NCBI GenBank assembly: GCA_025084515.1
Contig: JAJAGP010000084.1
Coordinates: 299,936-363,935 of the forward strand
DNA length: 64,000 nucleotides
DNA from: Ancistrus triradiatus
Taxonomy: Eukaryota > Chordata > Actinopteri > Siluriformes > Loricariidae
Direction: 5' to 3'
Positions 46,856 to 57,669 of this stretch are shown piece after piece. Made by a program: the position numbers and the translations under genes. How positions within the stretch are numbered: the first letter of the stretch is position 1; each line of letters starts with the position of its first letter. A model generated the notes under the pieces. The model was not told the origin of the DNA. It made no database searches and saw nothing but the letters and a program-made list of their open reading frames with translations.

Positions 46856-47102
46856 GAACCCAATTCAACAAATGAGACAAAAATATTAAACTTGGTCATT
46901 TATTTATTGAGGAAAATGATCCAATATTACATATTAGTGAGTGGCAAAAGTATGTGAACCTCTAGGATTAGAAGTTAACTTGAAGGTGAAATTAGAGTCA
47001 GGTGTTTTCAATCAATGGGATGACAATCAGGTGTGAGTGGGCACCCTGTTTTATTTAAAGAACAGGGATCTATCAAAGTCTGCTCTTCACTACACGTTTG
47101 TG

Positions 47103-47203
47103 GAATTTAAGGGCTAAGGGCCTTGTACAAGGACCCAATAGTGTCAGCTTGAAAGAGATTGGATTTTCGGTCCACAGTCGTATACCTTGACCACAGTCCA
47201 GTG
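47103..47203 (-). repeat. fragment of tRNA-SINE joined to a broken Tc1
   Basis: AAGGGCCTTGTACAAGGACC and TGTCAGCTTG followed by CCACAGTC recall the minus-strand body and head of the SINE, strongly diverged. It directly follows the point where the Tc1 copy 45806-47102 stops. Confidence 0.55.
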
Positions 47204-47921
47204 ACAAATGACGGCACTGACGACTGACGGCAGAATTAAGAGATTCACGCAACGGCAGAGCACAGCTTGCAGCAAAATTAGCAGATAGAATGCTCCTCAG
47301 CACTCCATGTTGTCTTGTTTCCATTTGCTCATGAAGTTTTTTCAGGCCTCCCAGCAATGATCCCATAGTGCTTTATATGTTTGTGGGAGCAGGGCTTTAG
47401 TAGCCCATCTTCCATTTCAGGTTGCGTGAGGATGACAAGCACATGCCACACATAATACAATGCAGGTGTCTTTCACATACATGCGACACAGAGCTTAAAC
47501 AGAGCTGTAAAATACAGCTGACCTTGCTTAAAATCCACTAAGAAAATCTCAGAAACGGCAAGTTACCAGGGAAGCAGTGCTTTGTGGGTAATAAAGAGTG
47601 TGGAGGACAGTGACAAGTCATAAACTGTCATCTTTACTTACTCTACGTTTCTTGCTACAAATGGTGACGTTAATGCATCTTATCCCTGGATTCTGCCATT
47701 CCCAGGCGTCTGCGTCTCCACCCAATCACGTAACAGCTACCAATTCAGGGCGGTGACAACTAAAGCCTGAAAATTCCTCTTAAAGCTATAGATTTTGCAA
47801 CACCACAAGGCAGATGAACATACTTAGAGAAAAACATAAGCCGCCGTTTTAGTCAGCAATATTACTGTGTGACACACTGTATCATAACCATGGTATGTAC
47901 TTTACTGGCATTTTATGCTCC

Positions 47922-47923
<2 letters not shown>

Positions 47924-47952
<29 letters not shown>
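47924..47952. repeat. CA microsatellite
   Basis: Fourteen CA units after CCCC. Confidence 0.95.
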
Positions 47953-47958
<6 letters not shown>

Positions 47959-48195
47959 TTCACTACCCTGTTGGGGACTTTATTAACAATGATTACTGCA
48001 GCCAAATAACCTAACCCTAACTGCAGTTTCTCTAAAAAAAAAAATTTAATTAATTTTAAAAAAACTATTTTCCTCACGAGGACCAGCAACATGTCCCCAC
48101 ATGGTAAAAATTTCAACTCTTTCTATCCTTGTGAGGGCATCATCTCCCCAACAATATATAAACAGGACCCGCTCACTCACACTTGTCTTACTATA

Positions 48196-50024
48196 CAGTG
48201 GTGCTTTAAAGTTTGTGAACCCTTTTGAATTTATTTCTCTGCATAAATATAACCTAAAACATCATCAGATTTTCACATAAGTCCTACAAGTAGATCAAGA
48301 AAACCAAGTTAAACAAATCAGACAAAAATATTATACTTGATCATTTATTTATTGAGGAAAATTATCCAATATTACATATTAGTGAGTGGCAAAAGTATGT
48401 GAACCTCTAGGATTAGAAGTTAACTTGAAGGTGAAATTAGAGTCAGGTGTTTTCAATCAATGGGATGACAATCAGGTGTGAGTGGGCACCCTGTTTTATT
48501 TAAAGAACAGGGATCTATCAAAGTCTGATCTTCACAACACCTGTTTGTGGAACTGTATCATGGCATGAACAAAGGAGATTTATAAGGACCTCAGGAAGAG
48601 AGTTATTGATGCTCATGAGGCTGGAAAAGGTTACAAAACTATCTCTAAAGCATTTGGACTCCACCAATCTACAGTCAGACAGATTGTGTACAAATGGAGG
48701 AAAGTCAAGACCATTGTTACCCTCCCCAGGAGTGGTTGACCAACAAAGATAACTCCAACAGCAAGGCGAGTAATATTTGGCAGGGTCACAAAGGACCCCA
48801 GGGTAACTTCTAAGCAAATGAAGGACTGGTTAATGAGTTCACCATCAGAAGAACACTGAACAACAATGGTGTGCATGACAGGGTTGCCAGGAGAAAGAAC
48901 AGAAAGGTTGCTCCAAAAATAACATTGCTGCTCATCTTCAGTTTGCTAAAGATCACGTGGACAAGCCAGAAGGCTATTGGAAGAATGTTTTGTATACAGG
49001 CAAGACCAATAGAAGTTTTTTGTTTAAAAGAAAAGCGTTATGTTTGGAGAAAGGAAAACACTGCATTCCAGCATAAGAACCTTATCCCATCTGTGAAACA
49101 TGGTGGTGGTAGTATCATGGTTTGGGCACGTTTTGCTGCATCTGGGCCAGGACGGCTTGCCATCATTGATGGAACAATGAATTTTGAATTATAGAAAACT
49201 CTAAAGGAAAATGTCAGGACATCTGTCCATGCACTGAATCTCATGAGAAGGTGGGTCATGCAGCAAGACAACGACCCTAAGCACACAAGTCGTTCTACCA
49301 AAGAATGGTTAAAGAAGAATAAAGTTAATGTTTTGGAATGGCCAAGTCAAAGTCCTGACCTTAATCCAATCAAAATGTTGTTGTGGAAGGACCTTGAAGT
49401 GAAGCGACCTGAAGTGAGCAGCTATGTGAGGAAAACCCACCAACATCCCAAAGCTGAAGCTGTTCTGTACGGAGGAATGGGCTAAAAATTCCTCCAAGCC
49501 GGTGTTGCAGGACTGATCAACAGTTACAGGAAACGTTTAGTTGCAGTATTCCTGCATTAGAGGGGTTCACACCAGATACTGGAATGAAAGCAAAGGTCAC
49601 ATACTTTTGGCTTCTCCCACTAATATGTAAATATTGGAAGGACCTGAAGTGAGCAGCTAATGTGAGGAAACCCACCAACATCCCAGAGCTGAAGCTGTTC
49701 TGTACGGAGGAATGGGCTAAAATTCCTCCAAGCCGGTGTGCAGGACTGATCAACAGTTACAGGAAACGTTTAGTTGCAGTTATTCCTGCATAGAGGGGTC
49801 ACACCAGATACTGAAAGCAAAGGTTCACATACTTTTGCTTCTCACTAATATGTAATATTGGATCATTTTCCCCAATAAAAAATTGACCAAGTATAATATT
49901 TATGTCTTACTTGTTTAACTTTGTTCTCTTTATCTACTTTTAGGACTTGTGTGAAAATCTGGTGATGTTTTAGGTCATATTTATGCAGAAATACAAAATA
50001 TTCTAAAGAGTTCACAAACCACTG
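48196..50024 (+). mobile_element. Tc1-like element, copy 5, both ends present, internal duplication
   Basis: TA-flanked: starts CAGTGGTGCTTTAAAGTTTG (48196), ends GTTCACAAACCACTG (50024) with nine bases of the end repeat missing. At 1,829 bp it is longer than copy 1 because about 240 bp near the 3' end occur twice in tandem (49385-49632 and 49633-49860). Confidence 0.9.
48560..49860 (+). pseudogene. Tc1-like transposase with mutated active site
   Basis: ATG at 48560 (MARTKE-like start reads as MNKGDL after changes). The block PEGYWKNVLYTG replaces the consensus WTDETK: the first catalytic Asp is Gly and the following Glu is Lys. The second Asp is kept in RRWVMQQDNDPKHTSRSTKEWLKKNKVNVLEW, and the catalytic Glu reads Lys (DLNPIKML). 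The 3' part is duplicated. Confidence 0.87.
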
Positions 50025-50432
50025 TACTTGTGAGGACTTTCCATTGACATGAATGACAATGAAGGACTCATTCACTGAAATAACTCTGGTCAGGGTTGCA
50101 GAAGAGCCGGCGCCTAGTCAGGCCACCAAGCCATCGTATGATCATATAACCACTGTACCACCATGCCACCAAAATGAAGGATTACTGCAGTTCATTAATG
50201 CTACACCCAAACCTACGCCTAACCCTAACCTCAGTAACCTTATGCAAGTCTTTTTGGCTCTTTTGGTTTAATCAAATAAAAGTTGCCATTGTTGTTAAAA
50301 AGGTGTTAAAGAAGTGAGGACTCGGCAGTCAAAAGTCCAGGTTTTCCTCAAGTATAGCAAAACAATGCATGCACACACGCATGGTAAAAATGAAAGGAAA
50401 GGCCTTGCCCCTCACACCTGCTTTTAATTCAA

Positions 50433-50486
50433 CATATTAGACAAGTATTACCTTTGGATCATATTAGACAAGTATTACCTTTGGAT
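50433..50486 (+). repeat. perfect 27-bp tandem duplication
   Basis: CATATTAGACAAGTATTACC plus TTTGGAT occurs at 50433-50459 and again at 50460-50486 without a difference, directly before a SINE. Confidence 0.92.
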
Positions 50487-50685
50487 ACTGTGATAGCCTA
50501 GTGGTTAAGGTACTGGACTTTGGACCAGAAGGTCCCGTGTTCAAATCCCACCTCGGCCAAGCTGCCACTGTTGGGTCCTTGAGCAAGGCCCTTAATCCAC
50601 AATTGCTTGGATTGTAATACTGTACCAATTGTAAGTCGCTCTGGATAAGGGCGTCTGCTAAATGCTGTAAATGTAAATGTAAATG
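50487..50685 (+). repeat. tRNA-derived SINE with target duplication
   Basis: Full-length copy with a tail of repeated AAATGT. TGGATACT occurs on both sides (50482-50489 and 50684-50691), a plausible 8-bp target duplication. A 27-bp tandem duplication precedes it. Confidence 0.87.
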
Positions 50686-51710
50686 GATACTAGCTATTGG
50701 AACAATTTTCTCCAAATTTGTGCTCAACGTTTTGACTTTGGTCTGTAGTGTTTTGTGAGGGTGGATCTTCAGGTGCTTCTTGCACATGGCTGTTTACTAA
50801 ATAAGAGTTTGAAAGATCTCTAGCACATGGAGTATTCATTCTTTAACCATACTTAAATAGTTTATTTTCCTTGCTTAACCAGATTTTGTTACAAAAAATA
50901 ACATGCATGTTCTTAATCAGTATCCTTGTTCAATACTAAAATGCATCAAGTTTTACTGAAATTACCCCAAAGTTAAATGAATACAGCAAAACCCTTCTTG
51001 TTTGAAACGTTGAAAGGCGCCTGGCATAACCACTGTGAGAGACCAGTGGGGGAAGAAAGATTGACTTCTGTTTAATTTTCCTCCAAGTATCTGAAATCCT
51101 CCCATACCACATATTTAAACAAGTTTGGATGTCAACAGTTTGAGCCATCATTATTCTCTACTGTTCTGCCAGTTAAACAGTAATTAGGATGACGTCACCA
51201 AGCTGGCTGTTAATATTTCAGGTCACTAAGTTGCAGTTTTAAGATGGAGCATGCATCCTGACCCATAAAAGACTATTCTATTGTATTCGTCTTTTTTCTT
51301 AGTCATCAATGCTAAAACAAATCCAGAGAAAGCCACCTAATCCAAAGGATAGTGGGTGCATATCTGCATGCTCTATTTCCTGTGTGGAAAAACTGATTTC
51401 AGAAAATATTGTGGCACAGGGGACTTCTGATTGGAGCTCCTGTGGGCAGAGTCACATCAAGTGTATTTATTTTCCTTCTGTACTCTCATATTATACCATC
51501 ATCCCTTCATAATTAGGCACTAAACAAAACTCCACAAAGGTGGAGGCTACTCACAGATAGGAAGCAGAAGAAGAAATCGGAAGGTGTAGCTAAAAGTAAA
51601 AACACATTCAGAACACCATCTACTTTTTAAATGCATACAACATAGTTCTGAAGTTACAGGTCTAAATACTCTGATGAGAGACAGGATAATTCTAATAAGC
51701 ATAATTTGGC

Positions 51711-51908
51711 CTGTGGTAGCCTAGCGGTTAAGGTACTGGACTATGGACCAAAAGGTCCAGGGTTCAAATCCCACCTGTGCTAAGCTGCCACTGTTGGGTC
51801 CTTGAGCAAGGCCCTCAACCCACAATGGTTTGGATTGTAAGACTGTACCAATTGTAAGTCGCTCTGGATAAGGGCGTCTGCTAAATGCTGTAAATGTAAA
51901 TGTAAATG
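51711..51908 (+). repeat. tRNA-derived SINE, near-consensus
   Basis: A box TAGCCTAGCGG, B box GGTTCAAATCC and a complete 3' domain with three AAATGT tail units. The only oddity is GTGCTAAGC in the body. Confidence 0.88.
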
Positions 51909-51986
51909 TGATGCAGGATGAAGACCCAAATCTGAAAGGCTAGTGGAATCCTGTGTTCTCCTAGTGATGGGGTTGATCAATTTCAC

Positions 51987-52034
51987 CATTTGTGGGTTGT
52001 TAGGAACTTGTTAGGAACTAACAACCCACAAATG
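51987..52034. repeat. perfect 17-bp inverted repeat, 14-base loop
   Basis: CATTTGTGGGTTGTTAG (51987-52003) and CTAACAACCCACAAATG (52018-52034) are exact reverse complements. The loop holds a partial repeat of TTAGGAAC. Confidence 0.92.
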
Positions 52035-52057
52035 CTGAAAAAAGTGAGTTTTAGATA

Positions 52058-52715
52058 CAACCCCAAATGAGAAAAGACTGGGCAATATTGAAAATGGAAA
52101 AAAATAAAATAAAATCTTACACTTGCATTGACTTATTTTATTGCAGACGGTACAAAGATATTTCACGTTTTGTCTGGTCAACTTCATTTAATTTGCTAAT
52201 AAAATTCTACACTAATACTGCCACCACAGAAGTGTAAAATTACCTTACCCTGACAGACCCTGGCTTTTGAACTTCTAGCTGATAAGTCTGGATGGTCCTC
52301 ATCTTTGGTCTGGAGCGCACAGCCTGCATTTCCTCCAAAAAAAAGATCTGGAATACTGATTGGTCTGACAACACTACTCATTTCCATTGTGTGAATCTAT
52401 CCCAGATTCCTCCGAGCCCAGAGAAGTCAACGCCTCGTCTAGACATGGGAACATCAGGTGCCTTTTTTTGCACAGTAACGTTTTATGTGGCATTTGTGAA
52501 TGCAACTCCAAATTTAACTAAAGAATATCACATCCGTTATTTAGTTTCTGACCTCTTTTTCCCCCACAACTTTTTTTGGGATGTGTTGCAGGCCTGAAAA
52601 GCAGTGTATTAAAAAATGAAAAGAAGTTGACCAAACATGTAATATCTTTTATACTGTCTGCAATGAAACACTTTTGCATTTTCCATACTGGCCCAACTTT
52701 CTTATTTGCAGTTGC
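52058..52715 (-). mobile_element. CAACCCCAAATCAGAA TIR element, copy 3, internally deleted
   Basis: Left CAACCCCAAATGAGAAAAGA after TA; right CTTATTTGCAGTTG. Family text includes TCATCTTTGGTCTGGAGC, CCAGATTCCTCCGAGCCC and GATGTGTTGCAGGCCTGAAA. Confidence 0.73.
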
Positions 52716-53270
52716 AGATATGATTGACCAGCGCTCATGTCCTCACAGTGCTGATCCCAATACAGCATACATGCTGTTAGCTTGAATGAGCCATGTCACT
52801 TCAACATTAGATGGATCCAAAGTATAAAATATGACTGCATAGCCAAGTGGATCAGAAGATACGTTAGATTCAGTCCACCAGTTTAGGTCGATTCAGCCCA
52901 ACACTGAGATGTGCTATTGTAGTATTGCATCCATAATCAACATCGCTTACTCAGACATGGAGAATGCAAATACAGAGTGCATGTTCTGAGCAGTTATAAG
53001 TCACGACAATCATGACTTGAGCTGAACTCAAGTCCAAGCAGTTGATCGATGGGTCTGTCATATTCTGCTGATGTTAACTGATGGACGGCCATAAACTTAA
53101 TACAAACATGTGCACCCGTGCAAATCCCACCACACTGGCACATACTGCTGTGCGCGCACACGATCCCCTGGGACATCCTCTTGGCGCCTGCCGTGCCGCA
53201 CTGTTTGTTTACTGGGAGCGGTAACAATTTCATGATGAAGGGACCTGGTAGTGATTATGCCGGAAGAAAT

Positions 53271-53390
53271 GGGGGGGGGGGGGGGGGGTTAGAAAAGATG
53301 AGGGAAGAGAGGACAAGAGCAGAGGCAGTGGTGGAAAAGGATGGGATACGGAGAGAAAAGCCAAAAGAAAGAAAAAAGAGGAGCAATTTC
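53271..53390 (+). repeat. G18 run followed by a purine-rich tract
   Basis: Eighteen consecutive G (53271-53288), then about 100 bases with a strong A+G bias (AAAGAAAGAAAAAAGAGGAG at the end). Its complement is a long pyrimidine tract on the transcribed-sense strand of the gene. Confidence 0.9.
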
Positions 53391-54164
53391 TAAAAGGCTT
53401 GGGGAAATCTCTTGCGTACTAGACATTCCTCCATTTTCCTCATCTTGGACCAATAATCAGTAAATCAAAGCAGGGCTTTTCTGCATTCCTCTGAAACGTC
53501 CATTCAGTTTCTCTCATGTGCTCCCTTGGTCCTCTCCATCACTCTTCAGCTTGCCGTTAATATAGGGTCCTCATCAACGATCGCACAATCACACGCGCAC
53601 CCAAATGCATATGGGGAGACGCATGTGTCCTCTGGCAGGAGTAAACCTGACCTGACACAACCTGGAATTCATAAGCGCCTCCGTTCTCCGTCGCCAAGGG
53701 GTTAGAACAAATTAACAAAAGAGAAGCAGTGGAAAAGTAAGATTAAAAACTAGCAAAAAATGACATACACAGTAGTCCTGCTTTGGCCCTCCCTCACTGA
53801 CCTAGACCTGGGAAGGTCATGTCTCACAGGCCTGCTTTGTGCCTTTTTTCCCCCCTTTTCCAAAAGCTGATTCATTAATTTAGCAGGAACTTAGCTGCTA
53901 AGAAGTCTGGTTCCTCTAAAGGCAGAATCCAGCTATAAGAGCAGTGTAAGCAATCAGTTACTCTTCAGTAGAAGCATGTACCTCTGTTCTACATTAAGTG
54001 AATGATACTATGCATTTAGATTAGGGTTAAGGGGTAACATGGTAAAAAAAAAATAGGACACCATTTACAGGACATAATGGGGATAAAAACAAAGTTTTCC
54101 TAACAACAACTAAAGCCATTTTATGGAACACAAAGTTCAAAGATTAATTCTACACAGTATATAT

Positions 54165-54726
54165 ATTACTGTGCAAAAGTCTTAGGCCACCATGAGACTA
54201 GACATACCATTGTTTTATCAATAGTATAACGACTATATATAATTATTTCTAAGTGTCTTTATTAGAATACAATCAGAAAATACAGGAAATTTGTATGCAG
54301 CATTTAAAAAGTAGGGGAATAAATCCACAAATGACAGGTTCTATAGACCGAGTATTTAGTGTGACCTCCCCTTACATTTGAGAAATGGCAGCATCTGACT
54401 GAACGGAGAACATCTGAACGGACTGTGGTAGCCTAGTGGGTAAGGTACTGGACTATGGACCAGAAGGTCCAGGGTTCAAATCCCACCTCTGCCAAGCTGC
54501 CACTGCTGGGTCCTTGAGCAAGGCCCTTAACCCACAATTGCTTGGATTGTAAGACTGTATCAATTGTAAGTCGCTCTGGATAAGGGCGTCTGCTAAATGC
54601 TGTAAATGTAAAATCTGGCAGCTCCATCAGGATGGGTCCAACCGTCAAAAACATGTTACATATCACCATTATACCACTGCTAAACTAACGACTCTAATTG
54701 CGGCCTAAGACTTTTGCACAGTACTG
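54165..54726. mobile_element. CAGTACTGTGCAAAAGTCTTAGGCC TIR element, copy 3
   Basis: Left ACTGTGCAAAAGTCTTAGGC after TATATATT, right GGCCTAAGACTTTTGCACAG then TACTG. A SINE occupies 54420-54612; the element's own length is about 370 bp. Confidence 0.8.
54420..54612 (+). repeat. tRNA-derived SINE, inside TIR element
   Basis: Near-consensus copy inserted in the GTGCAAAAGTCTTAGG element 54165-54726; the third member of that element family that carries a SINE. Confidence 0.88.
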
Positions 54727-55520
54727 CAAGTCAAAGCAGAGAAACAGAAAAATGCTTTAACCAAACCATTACTCCACAAGTTCAGCACCAACAAAGTACT
54801 TACACCTGTTTATGGTAACTCTCTTATGTAATACTGCCGAGCCCTTCTCTTAGTTACGCATACCAAAACAAAATAAACACAATCTGTGTTTCCATTTGGG
54901 TGTTAGGGGGAGTCACAGCGTTGATACCTACCATGTTCATATTCATTATAAGATACACTACATGAACAGTACCAATGAAGCGCCAGGCTGGATGCCACTT
55001 TCAGCGAAATCAAGACATAAAATGTGTGAAGCTTCCATACTTTAACAGTATATGGAACCAATTATGAGACCGGGAAGAGCACCGGACGTCCTGTGCATAC
55101 TGCACACTCGCATACTGAAAGAGCATACTGCTTTCACAGTCTAGAGACCCTAGTACGTACTGGTTAAGGACACAGCCATGGTCTAAACTGGTTTATTACC
55201 ATTACTAACGAACTATCCGCACATGTAGCTGAAAACAATATGGGTTTTCTTCCGCTGTTTTAGTCCCTTAATCAAAAGTTAGAGTCTTTGTTTCTATCTA
55301 GCGCTTCAACCAAGAACTGCAGTGACCTGTTGCTGAGGGGGTTCGCACTGAGCTGCACTCCCTAGATGAAAATACAAAAATGGGCTCTGCAGCAAATTAA
55401 CTCGCAAAATATGGCTCATTTGTTTCTCTCATCATAAATTAGAGAAACATCGGCTGATCACATATTTGGGTTGAAAAGCAGCCAATTCCGATACATACCC
55501 AAGCAATCTTTCCACCTCTA

Positions 55521-56085
55521 AAAGGGACACCTACAGGGGCTTTTATGACATTCCATTCTAGATCCCCAAGTATAGTATGCTATTATATGGAGACCCCTGT
55601 TTGCATCTATGATAGCTTCCACTCTTCAGGAAAGGTTTTCTACAAGATTTTGGACTGTGTCTGTGGGAATTTTGGGACAGGGTCTGGCTCACAATCTCTG
55701 TTTTAACTCATCCCAAAGGTGTTTGACAGGGCTACGGTCAGGACTCTGTACAGACCAGGCAAGTTCTTCAACATCTAACTCACCTAACCATGCCTTTATG
55801 CACACCCTGGGGCCCAGTCATGCTGGGACAGAAAAGGGCCTTCCCCAAACTGTTCCCAAAAAGATGGAAGGATACGATAACCCATCATGTCTTGGTATGC
55901 TGAACCATTAAGATGTCACTTCACTAGAACTAAGGAGCCTAGGCCAATTACAGTAGAATGCCCAAATTCAGTGAGCTCTCCATAGCCACACGTTCTTTCA
56001 CAAATGTTCATAAAGGCACTGCTAGGCCCCTGATTTCATACACCTGTGGAAATGGGAGTGTCCCAATACTTCTGTCCATGTGGCG
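55521..56085 (-). mobile_element. Tc1-like 3' part (CACTATATGGACAAAAGTATTGG family), copy 2
   Basis: Opposite orientation to copy 1. Right end GTGTCCCAATACTTCTGTCC then ATGTGGCG, followed by TA (56086-56087). The minus strand carries the degraded C-terminal codons (TGACTGGGCCCCAGGGTG region for the DCAP-like motif). The left outer end is missing. Its TA lies 22 bp from the GT donor of exon b. Confidence 0.8.
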
Positions 56086-56107
56086 TATATGAAGCACAAG
56101 CACACAC

Positions 56108-56312
56108 CTGTTTTATGGCAGTTTCTCCAATCTTGTCCGAGTGTTTGCGTATGCTCTCCAGAAAGTCTTTAAGGTCAGACATGGAGACATCTCTGATGTG
56201 CGAGCGCATGACCGGGATGTTTTCAGCCATGATGGCACAGAAACGATACTGTCCCGCTTTCGGCAGACAACTCTGTTCCAGCTGCTCCAGCGTGCACAAA
56301 GCAGGATAATAC
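56108..56312 (-). CDS. exoc6b: exoc6b exon b (205 nt), SMSDLKDFLESIRKHSDKIGET
   Basis: This is the longest exon in the window: one base finishing Arg, then 68 codons from YYPALCTLEQ to IGETAIKQ. The acceptor is TTCAG and the donor CAG|GTGTGT. The block DVSMSDLKDFLESIRKHSDK is nearly invariant in vertebrate Sec15 proteins and is the main reason for the identification. The first half (LEQLEQSCLPKAGQYRFCAIMAENIP) is more divergent but alignable without gaps. It belongs to the helical-rod region of Sec15, about residues 156-223. A Tc1-like transposon end lies 22 bp past the donor (see 55521-56085). Confidence 0.95.
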
Positions 56313-57483
56313 CTGAACACAAACACACGCACAACACAAGGGTAAGTGGTTTATGATAAACAATGTTTCCAACAATGCCTTTTTTTAATTTATGACACAA
56401 TTTCCAACTCGGAGCATGAATCATGAGCTGACAATCTTCTGCACACGGCAGAACCTCCCACGTGTCACTGTCATGCTTTAACTGAATGTACACTACATCA
56501 TTAAGTTCAGTTCTTATTTCCCTCACGATTATGCTTCATACTTCATTTATATAATCATGACAAATGTGTTGGAGCGATGTACAACTAGTGGCTATTCCAA
56601 CTGAGTTTGCATTGCTGTACATTGGATATGTATCCCATTTCAGTGCCACAAATGATGCATCCCGGTTGAAATCAAAAATTCAGTTTGTCTCATTCAATTT
56701 TGCTCTTTACACTGTCATGAAACAGACAAATCCCTGTCCTATGTAATGAAAAGCTTAAATTTAAGCCACGTTTACCTGCAGCGTGGACAAAGCCTTAGTG
56801 TTGTGTTCACATGCCAAATCTGTGTTCTAACAAGGTTTCTGGAGTCCGTTCCAATAATCTTCGGGATGTACTCCTGTAGGGTGAACTTTTACATGTGGTT
56901 TCAGAATGGCATGGACAAACACCAGACACTAGCCAAACATTAGGGCGTTTTCACACTTGGACCGTTTCAGCGTCTGAAGTGGACTCTGACCAGTGAGTCA
57001 TGGTTTCTTCTGCATGTGAACACGTCAAAGGAACCCAGACCCCTCCAGACGGCCCCAAAAACGAACCGAACTGAGACCACCTACTGAGATGGTCCGTCCC
57101 GTTCATTCGGGGTTAATTTTGTGTCCTTTTGATTGAGCATCGTGAAAGCAAACGGTCCCAGGCAACTTTGCATTTCACTCTCTCTATGGAAAGCCGAACA
57201 GCCTAGGAGAGGTTAGCCGTATGGTGCACTTAGCAACCGCCCTGCACATGATACGGCTCTCCAGCTCTCATCATTGCTGCTGGCTATACAAATTTCGAAT
57301 ATAATCACCACTTCTGAAAGCCTACATAAGTTGTGCGTTGCCCTCCATTGTTCATCCCAAACGTTCTACATTTTAAACGCCTCTGCTCTCTTTTGAAATA
57401 AGAACGGTGAGTTATTCCTTCCTACCACTGCTTTTTTTTCCCAGGTCCTGGATAAAAAAGATGGTTTTGTTGATTAAAAAAAT

Positions 57484-57648
57484 ATTTACATTCAGTCATT
57501 TAGCAGACACCCTTAACCAGAGTGGCTTACAATTGATAGTCTTACAATCCAAGCAATTGTGGCTTGGAAAAAGAGGCTTGGCAGAGGTGGGATTTGAACC
57601 TTGGACCTTCTGGTCCATAGTCCAATACCTTAACCACTGGGCTACCAT
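57484..57648 (-). repeat. tRNA-SINE with internal deletion
   Basis: Head and tail are present, but the body between CAATTGTGG and GCTTGGCAGAGG is shortened. It ends seven bases before the target duplication of the Penelope-like insertion. Confidence 0.82.
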
Positions 57649-57669
57649 GAGAAAGAAGCTATAAACCAT

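Larger units (their letters stand above)
45806..47102 (+). mobile_element. Tc1-like element, copy 4, split by a hAT element
   Basis: TA then CAGGGGTGCTTGAAAGTTTG at the left. Interrupted at 45870 and resumed at 46856 (GAACCCAATTCAACAAATG); about 45 bp of Tc1 sequence are missing at the join. It stops at TTTGTGGAA just before the transposase start, so it has no coding part. Confidence 0.85.
39631..56107 (-). other. exoc6b intron b/c (16,477 bp)
   Basis: The largest intron. Mobile DNA: two hAT derivatives, three members of the main Tc1 family, two Tc1 remnants with GGTTTTAAT ends, four SINEs, one CAACCCC element, one GTGCAAAAG element and one Tc1 next to exon b. The stretches 40711-41100, 41940-42440, 43990-45800, 47204-48190, 50700-51700, 52720-54160 and 54730-55520 hold no recognised gene or repeat apart from simple repeats noted separately. 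Confidence 0.65.

Noticed and set aside
53118..53393. 91-codon frame with poly-Gly and a basic tail
   Set aside because: It is created by the G18 run and the purine tract; no start context or family similarity.
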